A DNA stretch of 64,000 bases from Alphaproteobacteria bacterium (GTDB lineage: Bacteria > Pseudomonadota > Alphaproteobacteria > Reyranellales > Reyranellaceae). Each line of letters opens with the position of its first letter. The first letter of the stretch is position 1. The stretch lies in contig JAFKFL010000010.1 in NCBI GenBank assembly GCA_017308235.1, positions 1 through 64,000 of the forward strand, given 5' to 3'. Of this stretch, positions 45,475 to 54,283 are shown one piece after another. Position numbers and translations under genes: made by a program. The notes beneath the pieces are model-generated. The model had not been told where the DNA came from. It did no database searches and was given only the letters and a program-made list of their open reading frames with translations.

Positions 45475-46083
45475 CTATTCGCCGTTCGGCGTCTCCTGCC
45501 GTGGGTGGATGTAGTCCCTGAAATCGTCGAAATTTTTCCACGCCGGTTCGGGCGGCGCGTAATCCGGACGAGGCGCGTATTTCGAAGGGTCTCCGCTGCC
45601 TGGCTGCGCGATATACCGCGGACAGTTGGGAAAGATCGCATGCGCCTTGACCCGCACCAGAAGCTGGGCGCCGGCGAAGCGCTGCATCAGCGGATCGTCG
45701 CGGCTCACCTTCGCCGCGCCATTGACGCGCAGCCGCCGCGGTCTCTCGCCCATGTCGATAAACAACAGCCCGACTTCCGGATTGACCATGATGTTGCCCA
45801 GGCTCTTGAACATGCCGTTGCCGTCATAGTCGGGAAAGACAAGCTCGCTCTCACCCACCACTCGCACGAAGCCTGGCTGACCACCCTTGAACGAGCAGTC
45901 GGGGCGGCCGCGGTCGTCGGCGGTTGCGAGAAAGAAGAACATCGTTCCTTCGATGAGGCGCCGATCAGCGTCGGTGAAGGCAAAGTGCGTCAGCTTCTCC
46001 ACGAGCCGATCGGCAATGCGACGGCTGTCGAATTCATCCTGCAAACGACGATTGCCGTCATGGAACATCACGCTTTCAGACAT
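45475..46083 (-). CDS. Pyridoxamine 5'-phosphate oxidase-like FMN-binding protein
   Basis: The ATG at 46083 follows AGAGG well. The 202-residue product has the split-barrel flavin-binding pattern: FFFLATADDRGRPDCSFKGG, VFPDYDGNGMFKSLGNIMVN and RLRVNGAAKV. These belong to the PNPOx-like family, which includes many non-PdxH reductases and general stress proteins. It lies 10 bases downstream of a VOC gene on the same strand. Confidence 0.85.
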   Translation of the reverse strand: MSESVMFHDGNRRLQDEFDSRRIADRLVEKLTHFAFTDADRRLIEGTMFFFLATADDRGRPDCSFKGGQPGFVRVVGESELVFPDYDGNGMFKSLGNIMVNPEVGLLFIDMGERPRRLRVNGAAKVSRDDPLMQRFAGAQLLVRVKAHAIFPNCPRYIAQPGSGDPSKYAPRPDYAPPEPAWKNFDDFRDYIHPRQETPNGE

Positions 46084-46093
46084 GGTCGCCTCT

Positions 46094-46645
46094 TCAGGGG
46101 CGGTCGGTGCCGGCCTCGATGCGAGTCCGCAACGACGCATCGTGCAGCGTGGTGTCCTGGCCCGGTGGCGCCCGACGAACAGCTTCTTCGAGCGTTGCGG
46201 TCTGTCGCCATTCCTCCCACGGGCGTGAGCGGCCGTCGGAGCCAACCTGATCGACGCCCCAGTAGAGTTCGAGATGGTGGCCGTCGGGATCGAGGAACTC
46301 GACCGAGACCTGGCAACCCGCACGGCGACGGCCTTCATAGACGATCTTCGCGCCGCTCGCTGTCAGGTGATCGCGCGCCCAGAACACCTCGTCGAGTGTC
46401 GCAAGCTCGAACGCAAGATGATGCAGGCTCTTGTCGTTGGCCTCATCCTTGCCGCCGACGAGAGCAAGGCAGTGATGATCGCCATTACAGCGAAGGAATA
46501 TCATGCCGCCCGGCATCATCGAGCCGGGATAGACATCCGACACCTTGAAGCCCAGCACCTCGGTATAAAACCGGCGCGAGCGTTCGAGATCGGCAACGAA
46601 TATGACGGCATGACCAATCTTCCGGACGGCAAAAGGCGGGATCAT
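46094..46645 (-). CDS. VOC-family (glyoxalase/dioxygenase-like) metalloprotein
   Basis: The 183-residue product has the VOC fold with likely metal ligands: His in KIGHAVIFV near residue 12, His in LHHLAFE near 75 and Glu in HLELYW near 126. An AGG site precedes the ATG at 46645. The family covers glyoxalase I, fosfomycin resistance enzymes and extradiol dioxygenases. A C-terminal tail of about 50 residues, rich in charged residues, is extra. It probably forms a two-gene unit with the PNPOx-like gene. Confidence 0.85.
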   Translation of the reverse strand: MIPPFAVRKIGHAVIFVADLERSRRFYTEVLGFKVSDVYPGSMMPGGMIFLRCNGDHHCLALVGGKDEANDKSLHHLAFELATLDEVFWARDHLTASGAKIVYEGRRRAGCQVSVEFLDPDGHHLELYWGVDQVGSDGRSRPWEEWRQTATLEEAVRRAPPGQDTTLHDASLRTRIEAGTDRP

Positions 46646-46721
46646 GATGCGAACCTCCGGGCTACCTTTCCACCAAATCGTCCGCCATCATGGCGCCAAT
46701 CATGCATAAGGGGAAAGCCGA

Positions 46722-47996
46722 ATGGCGAGAGCGCCCAATAGATTGACCGCCAGCACGGCCGTACAGCGTATGGCCGACAAGCGACTCAAGGCCCGGGACT
46801 TGGTCGAGGCCTGCCTCGACCGCATCGAAGCGCGCGAGGGCCAGGTCCATGCCTGGGAAGCGCTCGATCCGGAGGGCGCACGCAAGCGGGCCGACCAGCT
46901 CGACAAACGCAGCCGGCCGGTCGGGCCGTTGCACGGCCTGCCGCTGGCGGTGAAGGACATCATCGCCACCAAGACGATGCCTACGACCTGCGGCTCGGCG
47001 ATCTATCGCGACCACGTCGTGGGCCGCGATGCCGCCTGCGTGACACAGCTCGTGAAAGCGGGCGCCATCGTGCTCGGCAAATCGGTGACCACCGAGTTCG
47101 CCGGCGGCCATGCCGGCAAGACGCACAACCCGCACAACCTCCGCCACACGCCGGCCGGCTCGTCGTCGGGTTCGGCCGCGGCCGTTGCCGACTTCATGGC
47201 GCCGGTCGGCTATGGCACGCAGACTGCGGGCTCGGTGATCCGGCCTGGCGCCTTCAACGGCGTGGTCGCCTACAAGGGCACCTACGGCTGGGCCGACATG
47301 ACGGGCGTGAAGCCCTACGCCAAGAGCCTCGACACGCTGGGCTTCTTCGTACGCGAGGCCAACGACCTCGCCCTGATCCGGGCAGCCTACGGTCATGCCC
47401 CGTCCGATCCACCGAAGCAGGCGCCGCGCATCGGCCTTTGCCGAACGCTGTGGTGGGAGCAGTCCGATCGCGACAACCGCAAGAACATCGAGACCGCCGC
47501 CCGTGCCCTGCGCGCAGCCGGCGCCCGCGTGCGCGAGTGGGGGATGCCCGAGAGCTGGCAGGCTCTGGTGGCGGCGCAGACCCGGCTCATGAACAAGGAA
47601 GCGACCCAATCCTATGCCACCGAGCGAGCGCGCTTTCCGCATCTCCTGTCACCCGGCCTGACGCAATCCCTTGCCCTCGGTGATTCGGTCACGCGCGCAC
47701 AGCTTGCCGATTCGAAGAAGCGGAAGCGGCGCGCCCTCAACGATCTCACCCAGGCCTGGGAGCGTTTCGACTTCCTGCTGACGCCGGCCGCGAAGGGCGA
47801 GGCGCCAGCGGGCCTCGGCAGCACCGGCGATCCGATGTTCAATCGCTTCTGGACATTGCTCGGCACACCCTGCATCGCCCTGCCCTTCAATTCAGGTGCG
47901 TTCGGCCTACCCCTGTCGGTCCAGCTGGTCGGTCCGTTGCGCGGCGATGACCAGCTCATCGCCTGGGCGCGCTGGGTGGAGCAACGCTTGTCGTGA
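46722..47996 (+). CDS. Amidase-signature family hydrolase
   Basis: The 424-residue product has the Ser-cisSer-Lys triad of the amidase-signature family: Lys78 in LAVKDII, Ser in AGSSSGSAAAVA near 147-150 and nucleophile Ser171 in QTAGSVIRPG. The ATG has GGGGAAA upstream. Its stop overlaps the start of the aspartate-dehydrogenase-like gene (GTGA), so the two products are made together. I infer hydrolysis of an amide intermediate. The substrate is unknown. The neighbouring minus-strand heterocycle operon may be functionally linked. Confidence 0.9.
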   Translation: MARAPNRLTASTAVQRMADKRLKARDLVEACLDRIEAREGQVHAWEALDPEGARKRADQLDKRSRPVGPLHGLPLAVKDIIATKTMPTTCGSAIYRDHVVGRDAACVTQLVKAGAIVLGKSVTTEFAGGHAGKTHNPHNLRHTPAGSSSGSAAAVADFMAPVGYGTQTAGSVIRPGAFNGVVAYKGTYGWADMTGVKPYAKSLDTLGFFVREANDLALIRAAYGHAPSDPPKQAPRIGLCRTLWWEQSDRDNRKNIETAARALRAAGARVREWGMPESWQALVAAQTRLMNKEATQSYATERARFPHLLSPGLTQSLALGDSVTRAQLADSKKRKRRALNDLTQAWERFDFLLTPAAKGEAPAGLGSTGDPMFNRFWTLLGTPCIALPFNSGAFGLPLSVQLVGPLRGDDQLIAWARWVEQRLS

Positions 47997-48769
47997 CAAT
48001 CCGCCTTGGCCTGATCGGCTACGGCGCCATCGGCAAGCATGTCGAGGCCGCTCGCCTCGACGATATCGATCTCATTGCGGTGCTGGTGAAGCGGCCGCGC
48101 AACGTCGGGCAACTGACCCATGAGCCCGACCGGTTCTTCTCACACCGCTTCGACGCGGTGGCCGAGTGTGCCGGCCATGACGCAGTGCGGGCGCATGGCG
48201 AGCGCGTACTGGAAGGCGGCGCCGACTTCCTCGTGACTTCGGTCGGCGCTTTCACCGACACCGCCCTGTTCGACCGCCTGCTGGCGGCGGCAAAGGCGAG
48301 CGCCCGTCGCCTGATCCTGCCCTCCGCCGGCATCGGAGCGCTCGATATCCTGAGCGGCGCCGCGGTAGGCGGGCTGGAGAGCGTCACCGTCACGGTGCGC
48401 AAGGATCCCACCGCTTGGAAAGGCACTGTCGCCGAAAAGTCCCTCGACCTCGACACGCTCAAGGAGCCGCAGGTCGTGTTCGACGGCCCGGTGCGCGAGG
48501 GCGCGCGGCTCTATCCGCAGAATGTGAACATCTCGGCTGCCGCGGCGCTTGCGGGCATCGGCCTCGACAAGACACGGCTGGTGATTGTGGCCGATCCCAC
48601 GATCGACACGCACATTGTCGAGCTGGAGGCTGGGGGCGCATTCGGTCGCTTCACGTTTCGCGAAGACGTCGCCATCAGCGAAGAGAACCGCAAGACCGGC
48701 AAACTGGTCGCGATGGCGATCGTGAAGTCGATCCGCCAGCTCGCCTCGCCACTCATCGTCGCGGCGTAA
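47993..48769 (+). CDS. L-aspartate-dehydrogenase-like protein
   Basis: The 258-residue product starts with a GTG overlapping the amidase stop. It has an N-terminal Rossmann motif GLIGYGAIGKHV and the family-type C-terminal block ADPTIDTHIVELEAGG, with the His expected for catalysis in NadX-type aspartate dehydrogenases. Some members instead support NAD synthesis or degrade aspartate. Here the coupling to an amidase suggests deamination of an amino-acid product. It converges on hyuA with 11 bases between stops. Confidence 0.82.
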   Translation: MTIRLGLIGYGAIGKHVEAARLDDIDLIAVLVKRPRNVGQLTHEPDRFFSHRFDAVAECAGHDAVRAHGERVLEGGADFLVTSVGAFTDTALFDRLLAAAKASARRLILPSAGIGALDILSGAAVGGLESVTVTVRKDPTAWKGTVAEKSLDLDTLKEPQVVFDGPVREGARLYPQNVNISAAAALAGIGLDKTRLVIVADPTIDTHIVELEAGGAFGRFTFREDVAISEENRKTGKLVAMAIVKSIRQLASPLIVAA

Positions 48770-48780
48770 CGATCCCCGGA

Positions 48781-50829
48781 TCAGCGGACCGTGATCAGGA
48801 GATTGCCGAGCTTGTCCTGGCGTACCTTGTCGCCCGGCTCGACGACCGTAGTGCAATCGAGCTGTTCCAGGATCGCGGGCCCGTCGAAAGCCGCGTCGAG
48901 CGGAAGCTTGTCGCGGGCATAGATCGGCGTCTGATGCCAGCCATCGCTGAACCAGACGCGCCGCTCGCCGGATTGCGCCGCCTTCAGGCTCGGGGCGCGC
49001 TCCGATGCGGCCAACAAGGCGAGATCGATGTGCGGGCGCACGCCGATCACCGCCGTATGCAGGTTCACCAGCACCGGCGGAATCTCGCTGAGCTCGATGC
49101 CGAAGCGGCGCCAGTAGGCAGCAGCGAAGGCCTTGTGTAGCCCCGCGACACCGATATCAGCACTTTCGACGGAAACCGACAGGATGTGGCTCTGCCCCTG
49201 AAACTGCATGTCGGCGCTATGGATCGCACGCAGCTCGCTCACCGGCATGCCCTCGCGCGCGATCGTCGCCTCGCCCTCCGTCCTCTGCTCTTGGTAGATA
49301 CCGGAGATCGTGGCGTCATCGATCGCGGACAAGGGCTTGTTCACCGTGCGCACGAAGTCGTGGCGCAGGTCGGCCACGACACAGCCCAAGGCATTGGTGA
49401 TGCCGGGACGCGCCGGCACCATCACCGTCGGGATCCCGAGCTCGCGGGCAAGCGCGCTTGCATGCAACGGGCCCGCACCGCCGAAGGCGAAGAGCGCAAA
49501 GTCGCGTGGATCGTGACCTCTCGACAAGGAGACGAGTCGCATGGCACCGGCCATCCGGTCGTTGGCGATGCGCAGGATCGCGGCCGCTGCCGCATCGGCA
49601 TCAAGGCCGAGCCGCTTGCCTACTTTCTCCTCGATCAACCGGCACACATGATCGAGCGTCACTGGCCGATCGACACCCAGCAGGCGGTCGGGATTGAGCC
49701 GGCCCAGGATCAGGTTGGCATCGGTGATGGTGGGTTCGTCGCCGCCACGGCCATAGCAGATCGGCCCAGGCCGGGCGCCCGCGCTTTCCGGCCCGACACG
49801 CAGCATACCGGCCGCATCGACGGACGCGATCGAGCCGCCGCCGGCGCCGATCGTATGCACATCGACCATGGGCACGTGGATGGGCATCGCATACTCAAGC
49901 TCGAGCTCACCCGAAACCTGCGGCACGGCATCCTCGATCAACCCGACATCGGTCGAAGTGCCGCCCATGTCGTAGGTGATGAGGTTGGGCTGGCCCGAAA
50001 CGCGGCCGGTGTAGGCGGCAGCCATCACGCCCGAGGCGGGCCCCGACATCACCGTATTCACCGCCGCCCGGGCGATGAGCCGAGAGGAGATGGTGCCGCC
50101 ATTGCCCTGCATCACCAGCAGGTCGCGATCGAAACCCTTGGCGGCAAGCTCGGTGCGCAGACGCGAGAGATAGCGGTCGAGCACCGGCTGCACGGAGGCA
50201 TTCACGGCCGCCGTTACGCCGCGCTCGTACTCGCGATACTCCGACAGGATCGAGTGCCCTGCCGTGACGTAGGCGTTAGGCCAGAGGCCACGCACGATCT
50301 CTGTGGCGCGCCGCTCGTGCGCGGGATTGATGTAACTATGCAGGAAATGAATCACGACGGCTTCGCATTCGGCTGCAAGCAGCTTCTTCGCCGCTTCGGC
50401 CACGGCCGCTTGGTCGAGCGGCACCAGCACCTTGCCGTCGGCATCCATGCGCTCGGGCACCTCGAGCCGCAGCTCGCGCTCGATCAACGGATGGAACGTC
50501 CCCTTGAGACCATAAGACTGCGGTCGGGTGCGCCGGCCAAGTTCCAGCACGTCGCGGAAGCCTTTGGTCGTGATCAGACCGACCCGAGCGATCTTGCGTT
50601 CGAGCAGGGCGTTGGTCGTGGTGGTCGTGCCGTGCACGACGGCCTGCAGGGTGGCCGGATCGGCGCCGGCCGACTGGAGCGCCGCCATGAAGCCGATCGC
50701 CTGGTTGTCGATGGTGGTCGGCACCTTGGCGAGCTTCACCGAGCCCAACGCCGAATCGACCGAGAGCAGGTCAGTGAATGTGCCGCCGACATCGATGCCG
50801 ACCGTGGAGGAGCTTTTGGATGAGGACAT
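48781..50829 (-). CDS. Hydantoinase/oxoprolinase family protein (HyuA-like)
   Basis: The 682-residue product starts with an ATP-grasping ASKHA motif VGIDVGGTFTDLLSVD and has LITYDMGGTSTDVGLI near residue 280 and AFGGAGPLHA near 443, typical of ATP-dependent N-methylhydantoinase/5-oxoprolinase subunit A. The usual companion subunit B gene is not seen on either side. The ATG is 6 bases after the livF stop, so it is the last gene of the heterocycle/transport set. It may open a cyclic amide ring with ATP. The substrate is unknown. Confidence 0.88.
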   Translation of the reverse strand: MSSSKSSSTVGIDVGGTFTDLLSVDSALGSVKLAKVPTTIDNQAIGFMAALQSAGADPATLQAVVHGTTTTTNALLERKIARVGLITTKGFRDVLELGRRTRPQSYGLKGTFHPLIERELRLEVPERMDADGKVLVPLDQAAVAEAAKKLLAAECEAVVIHFLHSYINPAHERRATEIVRGLWPNAYVTAGHSILSEYREYERGVTAAVNASVQPVLDRYLSRLRTELAAKGFDRDLLVMQGNGGTISSRLIARAAVNTVMSGPASGVMAAAYTGRVSGQPNLITYDMGGTSTDVGLIEDAVPQVSGELELEYAMPIHVPMVDVHTIGAGGGSIASVDAAGMLRVGPESAGARPGPICYGRGGDEPTITDANLILGRLNPDRLLGVDRPVTLDHVCRLIEEKVGKRLGLDADAAAAAILRIANDRMAGAMRLVSLSRGHDPRDFALFAFGGAGPLHASALARELGIPTVMVPARPGITNALGCVVADLRHDFVRTVNKPLSAIDDATISGIYQEQRTEGEATIAREGMPVSELRAIHSADMQFQGQSHILSVSVESADIGVAGLHKAFAAAYWRRFGIELSEIPPVLVNLHTAVIGVRPHIDLALLAASERAPSLKAAQSGERRVWFSDGWHQTPIYARDKLPLDAAFDGPAILEQLDCTTVVEPGDKVRQDKLGNLLITVR

Positions 50830-50835
50830 GATGGA

Positions 50836-51537
50836 TCAAACCGAAAGATACTGTTCGCGAAGGGCTGCGTCAGCCATGAGCTCGGCCATCGAGCCGGCGA
50901 AGTGGATCTGGCCTTTCTCGATGATGTAGGCGCGATCGGCGACCGCTTGGCAGAAATGAAGATTCTGTTCGCAGAGCAGCACCGAAAGGCCCTCGCCTTT
51001 CAAGGCGCGGATCGATTCGGCCATCTGCTCGACAATGATCGGCGCCAGACCTTCCGACGGCTCGTCGAGCATCACGCATCGCGGATTGCCCATCAGCGTG
51101 CGGGCGATGGTGAGCATCTGCTGCTCACCGCCCGACATGCGCCCGCCTGGCCGATCGCGCATGCGGCCGAGATTGGGAAACAACGCGAACAGTCTTTCTT
51201 CTGTCCAGGTCGGCGCGCCATCACGCACCGGCTGGCGACCAACCGACAGGTTTTCCAGAACCGTAAGCTCGGTGAAGATGCGCCGTTCCTCCGGTACATA
51301 ACCCAACCCAAGCCGCGCGATGCGATAGGACGGCAATCTGTCGATACGTTTGCCACTGAAATTCACTTCGCCTTGTGCCGGCGGCACCAACCCCATGATC
51401 GTCTTCATGGTCGTCGACTTGCCCGCACCATTGCGGCCGAGCAGCGCCACCACCTCACCCGCATCAGCTTCGAGCGACAGGCCGTGCAGGATATGCGCCC
51501 GGCCGTAGTAGGCATGAAGATCCTTCACGGACAGCAT
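50836..51537 (-). CDS. Liv-type ABC ATPase, LivF class, second set
   Basis: The ATG at 51537 shares a base with the livG stop codon. The 233-residue product has Walker A GRNGAGKST, signature MSGGEQQMLTIARTL and Walker B CVMLDEPSEGL. A longer frame to 51858 is a shadow over livG. It belongs with the fused permease, LivG and the binding protein encoded next to it. Confidence 0.9.
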   Translation of the reverse strand: MLSVKDLHAYYGRAHILHGLSLEADAGEVVALLGRNGAGKSTTMKTIMGLVPPAQGEVNFSGKRIDRLPSYRIARLGLGYVPEERRIFTELTVLENLSVGRQPVRDGAPTWTEERLFALFPNLGRMRDRPGGRMSGGEQQMLTIARTLMGNPRCVMLDEPSEGLAPIIVEQMAESIRALKGEGLSVLLCEQNLHFCQAVADRAYIIEKGQIHFAGSMAELMADAALREQYLSV

Positions 51538-52316
51538 CAATGCACGCCTCCGAGATAGACGGCACGCACGTCGGCATTGTTGCGCACCTCCTCCGGCCGG
51601 CCGCCGGCGATCAGACGGCCGCGATCGAGGACGATGATCCGGTCCGCCTTCCCGAACACCACATCCATGTCGTGCTCGGTGAACAGCACGGCGATCTTCT
51701 GCGCGCGTGCGAGGCGTGCGGCGAGGTCCATCAAGGCCACCCGCTCCTTGGGCGCCATGCCGGCTGTCGGTTCGTCCATCAGCAGAAGGCGCGGGCTGTT
51801 GGCAAGCGCCATCGCCAGCTCGACGCGCTTCAGATCGCCATAGGCCAGCACGCCACACGGCCGCTCGGCTTGGTCGAGCATACCCACTTGCGCCAGCAGC
51901 GCATCGGCCTCCTCTTTCAATGCCGTGCCGAAGCGCGCCAGCAGGCCGCGCAACTTGCCGGCATGCGAATAGAGCGCCATCTGCACGTTCTCGCGCACGC
52001 TCAGCGAGGCAAACGTCGCCGTGATCTGGAAAGTGCGGCCCACGCCCAATCGCCAGATGGCACGAGGGCTCAGCCCCACGACGTCGCGCCCCTCAAGGCG
52101 CATCAGACCGCTATCCGGCGCAAGCTGGCCGTTCAACATGTTGAAACAGGTGCTTTTGCCGGCGCCGTTGGGGCCGATCATCGCCAAAAGCTCGCCGGCC
52201 GAGATGGCGAAGGAAACATCTTCGACGGCCTGCACACCGCCGAATGCCTTGTGCAGGCCATCGACCTGGAGAACAGGTGTCTGGAGGGTTGGCACCTGGA
52301 GAGCTGGCGCATTCAT
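51537..52316 (-). CDS. Liv-type ABC ATPase, LivG class, second set
   Basis: The start is the ATG at 52316, inside the end of the permease gene (4-base overlap). The 259-residue product has an unusual N-terminus with three short repeats (LQVPTLQTPVLQV), Walker A GPNGAGKST, a degenerate signature LAYGDLKRVELAMAL and Walker B LLLMDEPTAGM. It pairs with LivF encoded downstream. The repeat tract also shows in the DNA as repeated CTGGAG units. Confidence 0.9.
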   Translation of the reverse strand: MNAPALQVPTLQTPVLQVDGLHKAFGGVQAVEDVSFAISAGELLAMIGPNGAGKSTCFNMLNGQLAPDSGLMRLEGRDVVGLSPRAIWRLGVGRTFQITATFASLSVRENVQMALYSHAGKLRGLLARFGTALKEEADALLAQVGMLDQAERPCGVLAYGDLKRVELAMALANSPRLLLMDEPTAGMAPKERVALMDLAARLARAQKIAVLFTEHDMDVVFGKADRIIVLDRGRLIAGGRPEEVRNNADVRAVYLGGVH

Positions 52317-54190
52317 GCGCGGCTCTCCCGCCAACGACCCAGCAGCACTTTCAGGCCACCAACCAGCCCCTGCGGGAACAGCACGACGATCAACAGGATG
52401 ATCAGGCCGAAGACGGCGCGCCAATAGTCGGTCTCACGAGCCAGCCCATCGCGCAGCCAGGTGAAGAGCCCCGCACCCACGACTGGTCCCGTCAGCGTCT
52501 CGACGCCGCCCAGCAACACCATCACCAGCCCGTCGGTCGACTGCGAGATCGACGCCGCCGAGGGCGAGATGCTGCCCTTGGAGAAGGCGAGAGTGACGCC
52601 AGCAAGACCCGCCATCGCGCCAGCCAGTACGAAGGCCATCCACTGGAAGCCGCGCACATCGATACCGATCGCCTCGGCCCGCAGCGGCGAATCGCGGCCG
52701 GCGCGCAGGGTAAAGCCGAACGGCGAGAACAGGACGCGCCACAGAAAGGCGATGCCGAGCCCGCAGCAGACCATCGTCATATAGTAGTAGGCGGACTTGG
52801 TCGAAAGCCAGGCGGCCGGCCAGATACCGACCATGCCGTTGCTGCCTGATGTCAGCGAATCCCACTGGAAGACGATCGACCAGGTGATCTGCGCGAAGGC
52901 GAGCGTCAGCATCGCAAGATAGACGCCGCTCAGCCGCACGCAGAACCAGCCATAAAGAACCGCGAAGGCTGCCGCGATAAACGGTGCCAGGAGGAATGAT
53001 ACCTCCATCGGCAGGCCGGCTCGCTTCAGCAGCACGGCGCCGGCGTAGGCACCTAGCCCGAAATAGGCGGCGTGACCGAAAGAGATCATGCCGGCTGGCC
53101 CCATGATGAAATGGAGACTGACGGCAAAGAGTGCGAAGCAGGCGATGTCGATCAGGAGGGCTGCTATGTAATCGTCGCTTATCATTGGCGCGATCACGAG
53201 AAGTGCAATCCATGCCAGTGCCGTCGGCCAGCGGGGCGGCGTGAGCGGCGGCGGCGCGCTGCCGGCTGCACGTACGACGGCCGGGGGCTTGCCGAGCAGG
53301 CCGTAGGGGCGAAGCACCAGCACCACGCCCATGATCACGAACTCGACCACCAGCACGAGCCGCGAGAAATCGATCTCGAACCCCAGGATCGACGTAGTGC
53401 CGATGCCGATGCAGAGCGACTTGGCGACGCCGATCAGGATCGCTGCCAGCAGCGCTCCTGGCAGGCTGCCGAGGCCTCCGACCACTGTCACGACAAAGGC
53501 GTCGGCAATCACCGAGAGGTCGAGATCGAGGTTGGCGGGTTCGCGCGGGATTTGCAGCGCCCCGCCCAATCCGGCCAACGCGGCACCGACGAAGAAGACC
53601 GAAGTGAAGAGCTTGGCCTGGTCGACCCCCAGCGCCCCCACCATCTCGCGATCCTGGGTCGCAGCCCGTACCAGGGCACCCCAACGCGTATGAGTCAGCA
53701 GGAGCCACACAAGCCCCAGCACCACGGGACCAACGACAATGAGCAGCAAGTCGTAGGCCGGAAGGCGCTTGCCCAGGATATCGAACGCCATGGTGAGGCC
53801 AGGTGCCCGCGGCCCGACGAGGTCTTCGGAGCCCCAGATATATAAGGTGGTGTCCTTGACGATGAGCACGATGGCGAAGGTCGCCAGCAACTGAAACAGC
53901 TCGGGTGCGCGATAGATGCGGCGCAGCACCAACATTTCGATGACCACGCCGACCACACCGACCGCGATTGCCGCCAGGATCACACCGGCCCAGAAGCTCA
54001 GCGGCGTGCGCCCCAGCAGCTGGATCAGGCTGTAAGCCATGTAGAGGCCCAGCATATAGAGCGAGCCGTGCGCGAAGTTGACGATGCGCGTGACGCCGAA
54101 GATCAGCGACAGGCCGGCCGACACCAGAAACAGCGATGAGGCGTCGGTCAGCCCGTTCAGGAGCTGGATGAGGAGCGAGGGGAGGGTCAC
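52313..54190 (-). CDS. Fused LivH-LivM ABC permease
   Basis: The 625-residue product starts with a GTG at 54190 and carries both permease halves in one chain. The first half has FAHGSLYMLGLYMAY near residue 38 (LivH type). A linker of about 30 residues (RAAGSAPPPLTPPRW) leads to the second half, with SFGHAAYFGLGAYAG and IGIDVRGFQWMAF (LivM type). Two-gene arrangements are more usual, as in the other transporter of this window. The upstream intergenic region to the binding-protein gene holds a large palindromic element. Confidence 0.92.
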   Translation of the reverse strand: MTLPSLLIQLLNGLTDASSLFLVSAGLSLIFGVTRIVNFAHGSLYMLGLYMAYSLIQLLGRTPLSFWAGVILAAIAVGVVGVVIEMLVLRRIYRAPELFQLLATFAIVLIVKDTTLYIWGSEDLVGPRAPGLTMAFDILGKRLPAYDLLLIVVGPVVLGLVWLLLTHTRWGALVRAATQDREMVGALGVDQAKLFTSVFFVGAALAGLGGALQIPREPANLDLDLSVIADAFVVTVVGGLGSLPGALLAAILIGVAKSLCIGIGTTSILGFEIDFSRLVLVVEFVIMGVVLVLRPYGLLGKPPAVVRAAGSAPPPLTPPRWPTALAWIALLVIAPMISDDYIAALLIDIACFALFAVSLHFIMGPAGMISFGHAAYFGLGAYAGAVLLKRAGLPMEVSFLLAPFIAAAFAVLYGWFCVRLSGVYLAMLTLAFAQITWSIVFQWDSLTSGSNGMVGIWPAAWLSTKSAYYYMTMVCCGLGIAFLWRVLFSPFGFTLRAGRDSPLRAEAIGIDVRGFQWMAFVLAGAMAGLAGVTLAFSKGSISPSAASISQSTDGLVMVLLGGVETLTGPVVGAGLFTWLRDGLARETDYWRAVFGLIILLIVVLFPQGLVGGLKVLLGRWRESRA

Positions 54191-54201
54191 GTCAAGCTGG
54201 G

Positions 54202-54278
54202 CTGGGGGCGCGCCACTCCAGTGGCGCGATCTTCATCGCTTGAAAGTATGACGCGCGACTGGGGTCGCGCGCCCCCAG
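54202..54278. repeat. REP-like palindromic element with two nested hairpins
   Basis: CTGGGGGCGCGC at 54202-54213 is the perfect inverted copy of GCGCGCCCCCAG at 54267-54278. Inside lie two hairpins: 54209-54228 (9-bp stem, 2-base loop) and 54252-54271 (CGCGCGAC/GTCGCGCG, 4-base loop). It sits between the binding-protein stop and the permease start, where such elements often stabilise upstream mRNA. No second copy was noticed in the window. Confidence 0.6.
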
Positions 54279-54283
54279 CGAAA

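Noticed and set aside
48771..48782. GATCCCCGGATC between nadX-like and hyuA stops as a bidirectional terminator
   Set aside because: A 5-bp stem with a 2-base loop and no T-tract is too weak.
49186..50823. A 545-codon plus-strand frame opposite hyuA
   Set aside because: It is antisense to a well-supported gene, lacks a ribosome binding site and has shadow-like composition.
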